Positions 17,354 through 26,624 are shown, counted from the stretch's first letter. The stretch is DNA of 41,906 bases from Capnocytophaga canis (GCF_000827555.1 NZ_CDOI01000140.1:1-41906); one strand, 5' to 3'. The notes: generated by a model not told the origin, from the letters alone. Program-made: numbers and translations.

Positions 17354-17653
17354 GATTTTTGTAACCAAAAAAAGACTTTCCAAGACATTTGAAAGATGTC
17401 TTTATTCTCACGAATAGAAAAGTATGGAGTATAAAACTATGATGAAGTAATCTTTACATTATTGATATATTCATAATTAGAGATTACTTCTCTTCAATTC
17501 CTTTATGTAGAATCTGTTACAAATTGGTTCTAACGGAATTTTGATTCTTCCGTATGAATACAGAACTTATCTAAAAAATGTCATTTTTAATACAGGATAC
17601 ACTTCTATCTTTAAGTTTTTTAACATTAAAGATAACATATTAAATATCCTTTT
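17354..17653. other. Spacer between convergent infB and rsmA
   Basis: This AT-rich region of about 300 bases contains a weak terminator (17382-17405) and a 9-bp inverted repeat (GAAGTAATC at 17444-17452, GATTACTTC at 17482-17490) with a 29-base loop and no T run. An 84-codon open frame at 17541-17795 (+) overlaps the end of rsmA antisense and shows no protein-like character. I see no gene here. Confidence 0.5.
17382..17405 (+). terminator. Probable terminator of the rimP-nusA-infB operon
   Basis: A 7-bp stem (AAGACAT at 17382-17388, ATGTCTT at 17396-17402) with a 7-base loop is followed by a short, interrupted T run, 29 bases after the infB stop. It is a weak hairpin. Confidence 0.45.
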
Positions 17654-18421
17654 TTACGTTAATATTTGGGTTATATATACGAAATCTTCCCATGACAACT
17701 GTTCTGGACGTTTATCAAAAATAGGATTATTTTTTATTGATTCATCTCTGAGAAAGGATTTAAGGCTATTGCGAAGCGTTTTACGCCGTTGTTGAAATCC
17801 TGTCTTAACAATAGTAAAAAATAACTTCTCATCGCAATCCAAATGAAATTTTTGTTTGCGAACTAATCGCAGTACCCCACTTTTTACTTTTGGGGGAGGA
17901 TTGAAAACCTGCTCTGACACCGTGAATAAATATTCGGCTTCGTAAAAGGCTTGTACAAGTACTGACAAAATACCGTAGGTTTTTGTTCCCGCCTTTTCGC
18001 AAATACGTTCAGCAACTTCCTTTTGAAACATTCCACTAAATTCGGGTATTAACTCTCTTAATTCTAATGTTTTAAAGACAATTTGTGAAGAAATATTATA
18101 TGGAAAATTTCCTATAATGGCAAAAGGCTTATGATTGAAATAAGAAGCAATATCATAGCTTAAAAAGTCAGCAGCGATAATTTTATTCTCCAATTCGGGG
18201 AAATGTTTTTGAAGGTAAGCTACCGATTCACGGTCGATTTCTACCACGTGTGTATCAATGTTTTTTTGCAATAGAAATTGAGTTAAAACTCCCATACCTG
18301 CTCCTATTTCCAGTACCTTTTCGTACCCCGAAAGGGATAAGGTATCTGCTATTTTTTGAGCGATATTTAAATCCTTTAAAAAGTGCTGTCCAAAGTGTTT
18401 TTTTGCCTTAACGGTATCCAT
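17654..18421 (-). CDS. rsmA: 16S rRNA (adenine1518-N6/adenine1519-N6)-dimethyltransferase RsmA (KsgA)
   Basis: This 255-residue enzyme dimethylates two adjacent adenines near the 3' end of 16S rRNA using S-adenosylmethionine, late in small-subunit assembly. The N-terminal Rossmann fold shows the family opening KKHFGQHFL, motif [14 protein letters not shown] (37-49), the acidic Glu61-Ile-Asp63 that holds the cofactor ribose, Asp85, and the catalytic NFPY at 105-108. The C-terminal helical domain binds rRNA. It is the last gene of a - strand group: DUF5687 permease, ABC ATPase, then rsmA, with 45 bases to the ATPase gene. No functional link to the transporter is evident; they probably share a transcript by proximity. 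The call is firm. Confidence 0.96.
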   Translation of the reverse strand: MDTVKAKKHFGQHFLKDLNIAQKIADTLSLSGYEKVLEIGAGMGVLTQFLLQKNIDTHVVEIDRESVAYLQKHFPELENKIIAADFLSYDIASYFNHKPFAIIGNFPYNISSQIVFKTLELRELIPEFSGMFQKEVAERICEKAGTKTYGILSVLVQAFYEAEYLFTVSEQVFNPPPKVKSGVLRLVRKQKFHLDCDEKLFFTIVKTGFQQRRKTLRNSLKSFLRDESIKNNPIFDKRPEQLSWEDFVYITQILT

Positions 18422-18466
18422 ATATTTTTGTCTTTCTGGTAATAAAATACGAAGATTACTTTTAAA

Positions 18467-19165
18467 TCACTCTACTCCAAAGAAGTTTTCTAATTCTTTC
18501 AAGGTTTGGTCAGAGGTTTGTATATCTTTAACTACTATTCCTTTGTTTAGAGCTACAATACGAGAAGTTACTTCAACCGTATGAAGCAAATCATGGCTTG
18601 AAATAAGTATTGTAATATTGTTATTTTCAGATAGTTCTTTAATAATACGTTTGAGGCGTATTTGAGTTGTTGGGTCAAGATTAGCAAATGGTTCATCAAG
18701 GATCACAACTTCAGGATTGCCGATAAGTGCAGCAATAATACCTACTTTTTTCTGATTTCCCTTGGAAAGGTCGCGTAAATATTTTCGTGAACCTAAAATC
18801 TCATCATTGAAAAACTCTTTATATTGCGTCAAAAAATCATTAACGTCAGCTTTGTTTTGTCCGCGAAGTTCTCCAACAAAATAGAAATACTCCTCAGGGG
18901 TCAAATATCCGATAAGAAAACTCTCATCAATGAAAGCAGTAGTAAACGGTTTCCATTCTTCATTAAGATTTACTTGAATACCACGATTAGTGATACTTCC
19001 CGTCGAAGGTTCAATAAGATCGAGTAGTAGATTAAAAAAAGTAGTTTTTCCTGCTCCGTTGTTACCTACAAGCCCGAAACTTTCTCCTTTGTTAATAGTC
19101 AGTTCGGGAATATTCAAAACAGTTATTCCGTTATACGTTTTGCTGAGGTTATGTACTTGTATCAT
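18467..19165 (-). CDS. ABC transporter ATP-binding protein
   Basis: This 232-residue cytoplasmic ATPase has Walker A GNNGAGKTT (34-42), the signature LSKGNQKK, Walker B VVILDEP and the switch His in ILISSHD. The signature variant LSKGNQKK, in place of LSGGQ, resembles the drug/bacteriocin and CcmA-like export branch. Its membrane partner is the DUF5687 permease encoded 6 bases upstream on the same strand. The short spacing suggests translational coupling. Substrate is unknown. rsmA follows 45 bases downstream. The family is certain; the transporter's role is not. Confidence 0.92.
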   Translation of the reverse strand: MIQVHNLSKTYNGITVLNIPELTINKGESFGLVGNNGAGKTTFFNLLLDLIEPSTGSITNRGIQVNLNEEWKPFTTAFIDESFLIGYLTPEEYFYFVGELRGQNKADVNDFLTQYKEFFNDEILGSRKYLRDLSKGNQKKVGIIAALIGNPEVVILDEPFANLDPTTQIRLKRIIKELSENNNITILISSHDLLHTVEVTSRIVALNKGIVVKDIQTSDQTLKELENFFGVE

Positions 19166-19171
19166 AAAGGT

Positions 19172-20653
19172 TTATGCTTGTTGTTTAAATCCGTTAATGG
19201 TAATGTATTTTCTTGATTTGTACTTGTTTGCAATAAATTCAAAAAAGTATTCTCTACATAAGAAACCTATGAATCCTAATCCTGCAAGAATCATGATTGC
19301 CCATGTTTCATCGAAGATTGATTTACATAGCCAACCTATCAATAAAGGAAAGACGAGAAAAGGAATCGCTAACAACCATTGAACGATTCCCATTCCTTGG
19401 TAGTTCATCATGGTAGATTTGTCCAAATCAATTCGTTTTTTGTTAAATGCACCCATGTAAAGTAGTATGGGCACGTTTACACCAAGGTTGTACAAGGCTG
19501 TAGCTAAATTCACCAGCAGAATATGTTTTCCAAAATATACGTAGGGAATAGTAAGTAGTGTGAGCAACAATATAGAGCCATAAATCAAGTATGCTTTGGA
19601 CTTAACATACTGTTTCATAGAAATATTCTGAGCCATCAGCATTGAATAATAAGTACTGTCCCATGCAGGAATAAACTGCCCGAAATTGATTAAGAAGACT
19701 CCTGATAAGAAAATTCCAATAAAAATTGAAAACAAAAAAGACTTACCTATCTCAGGATTTGGATAAAAAAGAAGTCCGTAAAAAACGAAAAACAGCATCG
19801 TCCAAATAACAGATTTACTACGCTTATTCCGCCAAATAAGCTTCAAATCAAGCTGTAAAAACGGAGCTATATCCCCAAAAAGTCTCACCCAACCGAAATC
19901 GGCAGTACTTACGGTTTTGTTCTTTGATTTTAATACGTTATCTAAGTAAAAACTTTTACGTAAGTGATTGAAAATTAATTTGTATGTAAGAAAACATAAG
20001 GCTATTGGAATAACAACAAAATAAAATTGTTCTAGCAATATATCCATTAAATTTCCTATAAAATGAGATGTTTTAAATATATCAAAACGCTCTAATCCTA
20101 CTAGAATTAGGACAATTGCAACGTATGGGAACAATTTTTTGATATTGTCAGAGAAATATCTATTCAACAGAAAGTTCAGAAAATTAGCACTAAACATCAA
20201 TGACAAAATGGCTATCCACCAGCACAAGATGCTGACCAAAGAATAATCTCCTACATAAATGTTCCACACCCCAAAAGGGAATATTAACAAAGGAGTAAAA
20301 AAATTAAATGGTGAAAAGAGAGTTTTTGTCAGTAAAAATCGAATGATTCTTTTTTTATTTATATTATTGATCAATAATGGTTTAACGTTTATAATAGGAA
20401 GTGATTGCCACATGAACCTAACGAAAAATTCTGCTAAGAACCAATAAACTACGAACATATTGACAATTAGCATCGGTTTTTGTTCAGGAAATGCTTCTTT
20501 CAAGAGTGGATACAGTCCTATTCCTAAGGAAAAAAATATGATAATAAAATAAATAGCTGAAAAAGCCAATAAAATCTTTACTGCCAAGTTTTTACTGAAA
20601 CTAGCTGAACGCAAAAATGATTTCCATTCGAGAAATAAAAAACGTTTAAACAT
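19172..20653 (-). CDS. DUF5687 family ABC-type permease
   Basis: This 493-residue polytopic membrane protein has about eleven hydrophobic segments spread across the sequence, a basic first 25 residues (FLFLEWKSFLRSASFSKN) and short charged loops. This matches DUF5687, a Bacteroidota family encoded next to ABC ATPase genes, as here. It would form the membrane part of an exporter with the adjacent ATPase. The substrate cannot be inferred. It is the first gene of the permease-ATPase-rsmA group. The upstream - strand region (20654-20720) shows only weak -7-like sequence, so the operon promoter is not identified with confidence. Confidence 0.82.
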   Translation of the reverse strand: MFKRFLFLEWKSFLRSASFSKNLAVKILLAFSAIYFIIIFFSLGIGLYPLLKEAFPEQKPMLIVNMFVVYWFLAEFFVRFMWQSLPIINVKPLLINNINKKRIIRFLLTKTLFSPFNFFTPLLIFPFGVWNIYVGDYSLVSILCWWIAILSLMFSANFLNFLLNRYFSDNIKKLFPYVAIVLILVGLERFDIFKTSHFIGNLMDILLEQFYFVVIPIALCFLTYKLIFNHLRKSFYLDNVLKSKNKTVSTADFGWVRLFGDIAPFLQLDLKLIWRNKRSKSVIWTMLFFVFYGLLFYPNPEIGKSFLFSIFIGIFLSGVFLINFGQFIPAWDSTYYSMLMAQNISMKQYVKSKAYLIYGSILLLTLLTIPYVYFGKHILLVNLATALYNLGVNVPILLYMGAFNKKRIDLDKSTMMNYQGMGIVQWLLAIPFLVFPLLIGWLCKSIFDETWAIMILAGLGFIGFLCREYFFEFIANKYKSRKYITINGFKQQA

Positions 20654-20839
20654 ATTTTAAATGTAAAGGTGTAAAGGTTATTATTCGTGTATTGGTATTT
20701 CATTAAAGCACTATTTTTATGCTTATAAATTAAACTTTTAGGACTTTAAAAAATTCGGTTGGATTCTGAAAAATAGACTACTTTTCGGCAAAAGTAGTTT
20801 TTTTCTCTAACAAAATCAATTCTTTTACAAATATTTTGG

Positions 20840-20847
20840 TATCTTTG
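20840..20847 (+). promoter_or_regulatory. -7 box for the endonuclease/exonuclease/phosphatase-family gene
   Basis: TATCTTTG is a full -7 match lying 23 bases before the ATG at 20871. The upstream -33 element is not clear. Confidence 0.6.
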
Positions 20848-20870
20848 TGGGATGCTTATAAAATACGGAA

Positions 20871-21893
20871 ATGTACAAAAAACTAAACTTTTTTGAGAAA
20901 ATACTTTTTTTAACCAACGTATTTTTTGTGCTATGGCTTTTGGTGTCATACCTCATTCCGTATCTGCCTCCAAAGCGATTTTCAATCATTTCAGTATTAG
21001 CCTTGTTAACTCCTATTGTGTTGATTGTAAACGTTTTATTTTCTATATATTGGTTAGTAAGAAGAAAGAAAATATTTCTTCTTTCAACCGTAATTTTGTT
21101 GTTTGGTTACGAGTCTCTCATACGATTATTTCAGATATTCAACACTTCAACCGAGGCAGGAAATGGTCTTTCTTTAATGTCGTTCAATGTACGATTATTC
21201 AACCACTATCGTTGGCATCCCGACCGAAATCTAAAAGATAAAATAATTGAATTTGTTCAAAAACAATCGGCTGATATAATTGTTTTTCAAGAGTTTTATA
21301 ACCATAAAAAATATGACATCGCAGGATATCCACATAAAAAAATCATTACTAAAACTCCAAAAGATAATATTGGTCACGCTATCTTTAGCCGGTTTCCAAT
21401 AATCAATGCAGGATCATTGAACTTTCCGAACACGAGCAATAATGGTGTTTTTGTGGACATCAGGGTACAAAAAGACACTCTACGTATTTATAGCTTACAT
21501 TTAGAATCGCTACATATAAAACCTGAAAATGAGCTGATTAATCAAGATAAAGAACGTCTTATCAAAAATATTAGTCGTAGGTTTGTACTGCAGCAGGAGC
21601 AAATGGAACTTTTCAAAACCCATCAGAACACATCTCCCTACAAAACCATCGTTTGTGGAGATTTTAACAACACTGCTTATTCTTATATTTATCGAAATAT
21701 CAGAGGCGAAAACCTAAATGACGCTTTTGAAGAGAAAGGTGTGGGATTTGGAAAATCGTTTAATTTTAACTTTTTCCCTTTTCGGATTGACTATATTTTG
21801 TTAGATAAATCATTGAATATTCAAGATTTTAACACATTTAGCGAAGTGTTATCAGACCACCGTCCAATGTTAGTGAAATTTTCTATGGAGTAA
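20871..21893 (+). CDS. Membrane-anchored endonuclease/exonuclease/phosphatase-family protein
   Basis: This 340-residue protein begins with three closely spaced membrane segments (about 8-31, 38-60 and 64-85). The rest is an endonuclease/exonuclease/phosphatase fold with its metal and catalytic motifs: MSFNVRLFN (about 103-111), the acidic IIVFQEF (about 135-141), SLHLES, GDFNNTAYS and the C-terminal SDHRPML His. These residues coordinate magnesium and cleave phosphodiesters in the superfamily. Membrane-bound relatives are common in Bacteroidota; whether they attack nucleic acid, phospholipid or another phosphate ester is unknown. The start codon follows a good -7 box. The gene is followed directly by a 30-bp palindrome shared with the convergent lipB gene. 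Confidence 0.88.
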   Translation: MYKKLNFFEKILFLTNVFFVLWLLVSYLIPYLPPKRFSIISVLALLTPIVLIVNVLFSIYWLVRRKKIFLLSTVILLFGYESLIRLFQIFNTSTEAGNGLSLMSFNVRLFNHYRWHPDRNLKDKIIEFVQKQSADIIVFQEFYNHKKYDIAGYPHKKIITKTPKDNIGHAIFSRFPIINAGSLNFPNTSNNGVFVDIRVQKDTLRIYSLHLESLHIKPENELINQDKERLIKNISRRFVLQQEQMELFKTHQNTSPYKTIVCGDFNNTAYSYIYRNIRGENLNDAFEEKGVGFGKSFNFNFFPFRIDYILLDKSLNIQDFNTFSEVLSDHRPMLVKFSME

Positions 21894-21900
21894 TAAAAGG

Positions 21901-21930
21901 CGTAAAGACGCAAAATTTTGCGTCTTTACG
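21901..21930. repeat. Perfect 30-bp palindrome between convergent genes
   Basis: CGTAAAGACGCAAAA (21901-21915) is followed immediately by its exact reverse complement (21916-21930), with AAAATTTT at the centre. It lies 8 bases after one stop codon and 9 bases before the lipB stop, so it could terminate both genes. Its form also recalls the short dispersed palindromes of the AGACGCAAAATTTTGCGTCT type scattered in several genomes. Confidence 0.75.
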
Positions 21931-21938
21931 ATGATATT

Positions 21939-22637
21939 TTAAATCATTTCTGCTTCAAAAAGCTCTTGGAAATATTTGATAATCTTTTCTTTAACCTCTT
22001 CTATAGCTACTTCTTTTTGACCTAATTCCAAGTTGAGCGAGGTCACTGCCTTACCACGTATTCCACAAGGGATAATATTATCGAAATAGCCCAAATCTGC
22101 ATTTACATTAAATGCAAATCCATGCATAGTTACCCAGCGTGAACTGCGAACTCCCATAGCACATATCTTACGAGCAAAAGGCGTACCTACATCTATCCAA
22201 ACTCCCGTTTCACCTTCGCTCCGAGTTCCTTTAATGCCATAGTCTTTCAGAACTAAGATGATGGTTTCCTCTAACAAACGTAGGTACTTGTGAATATCTG
22301 TAAAAAAATTATCTAAATCTAAAATAGGATAACCTACAATTTGCCCAGGTCCATGATAGGTAATGTCTCCACCACGATTAATTTTATAAAAGGTAGCTCC
22401 CTTTTTTTTGAGCGTAGCCTCATCAATTAGTAAGTTTGAAATATCTCCACTTTTTCCTAAAGTGTACACATGCGGATGCTCTACAAAAAGGAAGTAATTC
22501 GATGTAGGTTCATTGGTATTATTTGCTCTGTTTTTCCGTTTCTTTTCAATGATAGATTCAAAAAGAGACTCTTGATAATCCCAAGTTTCCTTATAATCTT
22601 TCGTTCCTAAGTCTTCGAATATGATTTGTTTATTCAT
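21939..22637 (-). CDS. lipB: Lipoyl(octanoyl) transferase LipB
   Basis: This 232-residue enzyme moves octanoate from acyl carrier protein to lipoyl domains, the first step of lipoic acid synthesis. Conserved blocks are RGGDITYHGPGQ (88-99), Lys157 in RKICAMG and the nucleophile Cys191 in IIPCGIRG; Lys157 and Cys191 form the catalytic pair. I use the ATG at 22637. An in-frame TTG 21 bases upstream overlaps the -7 box at 22656-22663 and would precede transcription. A low-complexity basic stretch near 32-45 (EKKRKNRANNTNEPTS) is a small insert. No lipA is adjacent. The call is firm. Confidence 0.95.
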   Translation of the reverse strand: MNKQIIFEDLGTKDYKETWDYQESLFESIIEKKRKNRANNTNEPTSNYFLFVEHPHVYTLGKSGDISNLLIDEATLKKKGATFYKINRGGDITYHGPGQIVGYPILDLDNFFTDIHKYLRLLEETIILVLKDYGIKGTRSEGETGVWIDVGTPFARKICAMGVRSSRWVTMHGFAFNVNADLGYFDNIIPCGIRGKAVTSLNLELGQKEVAIEEVKEKIIKYFQELFEAEMI

Positions 22638-22655
22638 TTTTAATGCGTTTATATT

Positions 22656-22663
22656 CAAACATA
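22656..22663 (-). promoter_or_regulatory. -7 box of the lipB promoter
   Basis: On the - strand this reads TATGTTTG, a consensus match, 18 bases upstream of the ATG at 22637. It decides against the upstream TTG start. The -33 box is not clear. Confidence 0.55.
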
Positions 22664-22743
22664 TAATCTAAAATACAGCAGGATTTCATTTCAACCCTAA
22701 TTATTTCAGACACTTACATATGTTGCTTGAAATACAAAAAGTG

Positions 22744-25700
22744 TTATTTTTTATAATATTGTCGGTATTTCCAAAATGAAATCGCCCCTGAAATCAGTAC
22801 AAATGCTACCGAATAGTAAACAAAGGAAGGCGTAATGATTTTGTCTCCACTTGCATAACTATGCAGTCCTGAAAGGTAAAAATTAACCCCGAAATAAGTC
22901 ATAAGAATACTAAAAAGAGCTATCGTGCTTGCAAAACTGAACGCCCAACGCCCACGAAGTCCTGGAACCAAACGCATATGGATTACAAAGGCATATACCA
23001 TGATGCTTACCAAAGCCCATGTTTCTTTTGGATCCCAGCCCCAGTAACGTCCCCAGCTCTCATTTGCCCACATGCCTCCTAAAAAGTTTCCGATAGTAAG
23101 CATGACTAATCCTACGGTTAGTGATAGTTCATTTACAATCACTAACTCCTGAGTGGCTAATGACATACGTTCTTTATTTTTATCGGTCGTAAATATCATC
23201 AGGTACATGGAAATAATTCCCAGAATAGCTCCCAATACAAAAGGCCCGTAACTTCCGACAATGATTGCCACGTGAATCATTAGCCAATAGCTGTTCAACA
23301 CAGGTTGCAACGTGCCTATAGAAGGATCCATCCAATTCCAATGTGCGATCATCAGAATCATCGATGTAACGAAAGCAGTGGCAGCTAATGACAACAGTGA
23401 ACGTTTGGCAAATAGTAATCCCATACCCATAGTTGCCCAAGCTACGTAGATCATACTTTCATAAGCATCACTCCAAGGTGCATGTCCTGAAATATACCAA
23501 CGACATATCAAACCAAGCGTATGAAGTAAGAATAAAATTAAAATCAAGTATTTACATATACGAACCGCGATATTCAAGAAAGGTTTTTTTGAAAATATAT
23601 CCACAACTAAGAGAATGAACATCACTCCTCCTACGTATAAGTACCACTGAAACAATAGGTTAAAAACATCTATTTTATTATAGAGAATCTCGGCTTTTAT
23701 CTTACTTTCCGATGGAAGTACCTCCGCTCCGTGATTTTGTTGGTTTTTCTTAAGAGCTTCTAACAATTTATCAGGATTTGAATAATCTCCCGTTTGAATG
23801 GATTCACGAAGCATACTCAAATACATCGGCACTGCATTGCTTATAAAATTGGCGTACAATGAATCTTTTTCCAAACTTCTGTCACTACGAAATTCAACAC
23901 CTGAAACCCAACGGTTATTAGGGTCGTTCAACAAGGGAAATATTTTTAACATTTCACCCGATAAAGCTCTATTTATCAAACCTATGCGTTGATCAGCGTT
24001 CTTAAAATCTTTTTGAAACTGATTTGGAGTGTTCGTTGAATAAATTTCATGTAAATAGGGACTTAATTTATAGCTCATATTTTCGTCAAAGAAATCTGCA
24101 AAACGAACGTACTTTGTACCTTTTTCTACACCTAAAAATGAGTGTAAACTGTCATTTTGTTTCTTTACGAAAATAAAATCGACCTGTGTCCAAACTCCAG
24201 GGTGCAACATCATAGATAGCAGGGCTTGGTTAGGATTCATCCCCCTAAAATCATCAAATTTGGTCATCTTACGCATTAACTCCGAAGCGAAAGTATGTAC
24301 GGGTTTCATACGCCCTGAATCTTGGATTACCAACTCACCGAACTTTTCAGCGTGTTCTTTGCTTACGGTCGTAGCTTTCAAAATCGAATCAATTTCAGCA
24401 TCCGATGGCCTTACGGAATGTTGCCCAAACATTACAGAACTTCCTAAAAGAAATAATAGAACACTTAATTTTTGTCGTTTCAATTGCACATCTCTAAGTT
24501 GTTTTGCTAATTTTATGAATCGTGATTTACCTACAAACATAAAAGCAATTAACCCTCCGTAGAGTAAAAAATAGCCTATGTAAGTAATCAGTGTACCCCA
24601 ATAATCGTGGTTAACAGACAATACGGTACCTTTCTCATCGGGGTGAAATTGTGCTTGGAATAATCGGTATCCTTTATAATTCAGAATGTTATTCATGAAA
24701 ATATCGTAGTTAAATCTTTCGTTTCCATTGGTTACCGTAACTTTACTTTTGAAAGCGGCATAGCTATTTTCTGTTCCTGGATACTTATCTGCAATAAAGT
24801 CATCAAGTTTTACCGAAAAAGGAACCTCTACACGACGTGAGCCATAGCTTAGATGGAAGTCTAATCCATTTACACTGATGCTTTTTGGTGGATGTATAAT
24901 TCCTTTGCTTCCCATGACAGTAACTTCTTTGCTTTCGTCCCCCGAATTGATTTCGAGTACTACCGCATTCGAACTTTCTTTAGTAATTTCTTTTTCATCC
25001 AAGGCAACCACACCTTCATAGCCTCTTACCATAAACTCTGGAACTACAAATTGAATACCTTCCAGTGAATAGAGTGAGCGCATCATGAAAGGTTGCAAAC
25101 TGTCCTTAGCAACAGGGGTAAACTCTTGAGTAGACATTGTCATATATTTCCCTTCAAAAGGAGTGCGAATCAATTGTTGTTTATCGTTAATGGTGAGATT
25201 TATAGCTCCTTCGGTCGGTCGATTTAATGCAAAAAGTATGTTGTGAACATTAGTTACTTCACCATCTTTCAAAAAATGTTCGTGACGTGTTCCTCCTGAA
25301 GATTCCACTAACTTTAGGTATAGCGCCCCTTCAGGTGATTCTACGAATCCTTCCTTAGCTCCACGGATAAATTTTTTGTATTTAACATCAAATCTTTTTC
25401 CTTTGAAATCATCATTCCAATGATATGAATTCCGAGTATAGGGTGAAAAAAGAACTTCAGTTTGGTTGCTTTTACGGAGGGGTTGTCCATCATGTTGTCC
25501 ATCGACAAATACAGATATGTAAGTTCGATCAGATACATAAAAATTGGCTGTATCCCCTTCACGTATTGACATCAATCCCTCGTCACTCATATAGCGGGTA
25601 ATACCTGCGCCAACAATAATAAAGACCCATGAAAGGTGCAATACCAATACCGCCCAGTTTTCTCTTTTCAAAAGATTGTAGCGTTTGATATTACCAATGA

Positions 25701-25884
25701 AGTTAATTGCAAAAATAAGCATGATTAATTCGAACCACCACGCGTTGTATATCCAGATACGAGCCGTGTCGATACCATAGTCGTTCTCAATAAATGTCCC
25801 TAACCCTAAAGCAATCCCAAATACGATGAAAAGAATCGCCATCAAACGAGTTGAAAAAACGAAGTTTACGAATGATTTTAACAT
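22744..25884 (-). CDS. ccsBA: Fused ResB-CcsA cytochrome c biogenesis protein (system II)
   Basis: This is a protein of 1046 residues from the ATG at 25884. The N-terminal part (about 1-470) is ResB/CcsB-like: three membrane segments near the start, a large periplasmic region and a fourth segment (about 440-460). A signal-like hydrophobic stretch at about 480-500 (LSVLLFLLGSSVMFGQ) leads into a second periplasmic region (about 500-740). The C-terminal CcsA part has many membrane segments and the haem-binding tryptophan motif, WGWDPKETW at about 948-956, with conserved His residues on either side. The fused protein exports haem and attaches it to apocytochrome c. The longer ATG at 25914 overlaps the promoter's -7 box, so I reject it. 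It appears monocistronic. Fusion of the two parts is usual in Bacteroidota. Confidence 0.93.
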   Translation of the reverse strand: MLKSFVNFVFSTRLMAILFIVFGIALGLGTFIENDYGIDTARIWIYNAWWFELIMLIFAINFIGNIKRYNLLKRENWAVLVLHLSWVFIIVGAGITRYMSDEGLMSIREGDTANFYVSDRTYISVFVDGQHDGQPLRKSNQTEVLFSPYTRNSYHWNDDFKGKRFDVKYKKFIRGAKEGFVESPEGALYLKLVESSGGTRHEHFLKDGEVTNVHNILFALNRPTEGAINLTINDKQQLIRTPFEGKYMTMSTQEFTPVAKDSLQPFMMRSLYSLEGIQFVVPEFMVRGYEGVVALDEKEITKESSNAVVLEINSGDESKEVTVMGSKGIIHPPKSISVNGLDFHLSYGSRRVEVPFSVKLDDFIADKYPGTENSYAAFKSKVTVTNGNERFNYDIFMNNILNYKGYRLFQAQFHPDEKGTVLSVNHDYWGTLITYIGYFLLYGGLIAFMFVGKSRFIKLAKQLRDVQLKRQKLSVLLFLLGSSVMFGQHSVRPSDAEIDSILKATTVSKEHAEKFGELVIQDSGRMKPVHTFASELMRKMTKFDDFRGMNPNQALLSMMLHPGVWTQVDFIFVKKQNDSLHSFLGVEKGTKYVRFADFFDENMSYKLSPYLHEIYSTNTPNQFQKDFKNADQRIGLINRALSGEMLKIFPLLNDPNNRWVSGVEFRSDRSLEKDSLYANFISNAVPMYLSMLRESIQTGDYSNPDKLLEALKKNQQNHGAEVLPSESKIKAEILYNKIDVFNLLFQWYLYVGGVMFILLVVDIFSKKPFLNIAVRICKYLILILFLLHTLGLICRWYISGHAPWSDAYESMIYVAWATMGMGLLFAKRSLLSLAATAFVTSMILMIAHWNWMDPSIGTLQPVLNSYWLMIHVAIIVGSYGPFVLGAILGIISMYLMIFTTDKNKERMSLATQELVIVNELSLTVGLVMLTIGNFLGGMWANESWGRYWGWDPKETWALVSIMVYAFVIHMRLVPGLRGRWAFSFASTIALFSILMTYFGVNFYLSGLHSYASGDKIITPSFVYYSVAFVLISGAISFWKYRQYYKK

Positions 25885-25911
25885 AAATTTATTGATAAGT
25901 AGTGTTTCGTG

Positions 25912-25919
25912 CAAAGATA
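25912..25919 (-). promoter_or_regulatory. -7 box for the cytochrome c biogenesis gene
   Basis: On the - strand this is TATCTTTG. It overlaps the upstream in-frame ATG (25912-25914), so transcription should start near 25905 and translation at 25884. It is arranged back-to-back with the promoter at 25982. Confidence 0.65.
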
Positions 25920-25981
25920 CGATTTTAAACCATAAAAAGCAGGAAAATACAGAAAATATTTCCAGTTCTAAAAAATATTAT

Positions 25982-25989
25982 TACTTTTG
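25982..25989 (+). promoter_or_regulatory. -7 box for the outer membrane barrel protein gene
   Basis: TACTTTTG matches the consensus, with a weak TTTC 19 bases upstream. It lies 25 bases before the ATG at 26015 and rules out the earlier in-frame starts. Confidence 0.6.
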
Positions 25990-26014
25990 CCTTTCAATTA
26001 AAATTATCATAGAC

Positions 26015-26563
26015 ATGAAAAGACTTATTATTGTATGTTTGGCTCTTTTTTCAGGGAAAGCATTTTCACAGGATTACCCAAAGAATCAAATAAACTTGAA
26101 TGCCTTAAACGCTATTGCTATCGCTTCGGTTGAGTTGGGTTATGAACGCTATGTCGACTTCAATCAGTCAATTGAAGTTGAAATGTTTTTTAACGACCGT
26201 TTTTCCTACTTTCCAAAAGGAGATAACAGAAAATACAGTGCAACGAGTATCAAAGTAGGATATAACTACTATTTTGATTTAGATAACTTATCAGGCCCCT
26301 ATATCAATCCGTTTATCAAGCAGCGTTTTGGTAGTTTTAAAGAAACTGTATTGAATGCTGACAAAAAGGAGGTTGTAGAAACGACTAAGCTGGACAGTTT
26401 TATTTTTGGAATCGGAATTGGGTATATTTGGAATTATAATGATACGTTTGTTGTGGCTCCATACGTAAACATAGGACGTAATTTCGGTAAAAAAATTGTT
26501 GAAAACAAGTATTTTTGGGCTATTGAACCAAACGCAGGTATCAAGATAGGGTATAAATTTTAG
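26015..26563 (+). CDS. Small outer-membrane beta-barrel-like protein
   Basis: This 182-residue protein starts at ATG 26015, which immediately opens a signal peptide (MKRLIIVCLALFSGKAFSQ, cut near residue 19); the open frame further upstream precedes the promoter. The mature part alternates short amphipathic strands rich in Tyr and Phe (VGYNYYFDL, FIFGIGIGYIWNY) and ends GIKIGYKF, a typical outer-membrane barrel terminus with an aromatic last residue. It is probably a small eight-strand barrel of the porin-family type. No specific function can be assigned. It diverges from the cytochrome c biogenesis gene and converges on gyrB over a strong terminator. Confidence 0.75.
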   Translation: MKRLIIVCLALFSGKAFSQDYPKNQINLNALNAIAIASVELGYERYVDFNQSIEVEMFFNDRFSYFPKGDNRKYSATSIKVGYNYYFDLDNLSGPYINPFIKQRFGSFKETVLNADKKEVVETTKLDSFIFGIGIGYIWNYNDTFVVAPYVNIGRNFGKKIVENKYFWAIEPNAGIKIGYKF

Positions 26564-26584
26564 GATCATTCCCTTTAATAAAAG

Positions 26585-26624
26585 TAAAAAAGGCTGTTTA
26601 GTAAATTACTGAACAGCCTTTTTT
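26585..26624. terminator. Strong bidirectional terminator between barrel gene and gyrB
   Basis: A long hairpin has AAAAAAGGCTGTT at 26585-26597 pairing with its complement at 26611-26623. The interior pairs too (AGTAA with TTACT), interrupted by one T/G position. A run before and T run after it allow termination on both strands. Confidence 0.75.

Noticed and set aside
17444-17490. 9-bp inverted repeat GAAGTAATC / GATTACTTC
   Set aside because: A 29-base loop and no T run on either strand make it a poor terminator; it could be chance in AT-rich DNA.
17541-17795. 84-codon open frame on the + strand
   Set aside because: The second half is antisense to rsmA, the first half is AT-rich intergenic sequence, and there is no promoter or recognisable protein feature.
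25826-26014. In-frame upstream extension of the outer-membrane barrel protein
   Set aside because: It overlaps the cytochrome c biogenesis gene and precedes the promoter at 25982-25989. The Met at 26015 starts a clean signal peptide.
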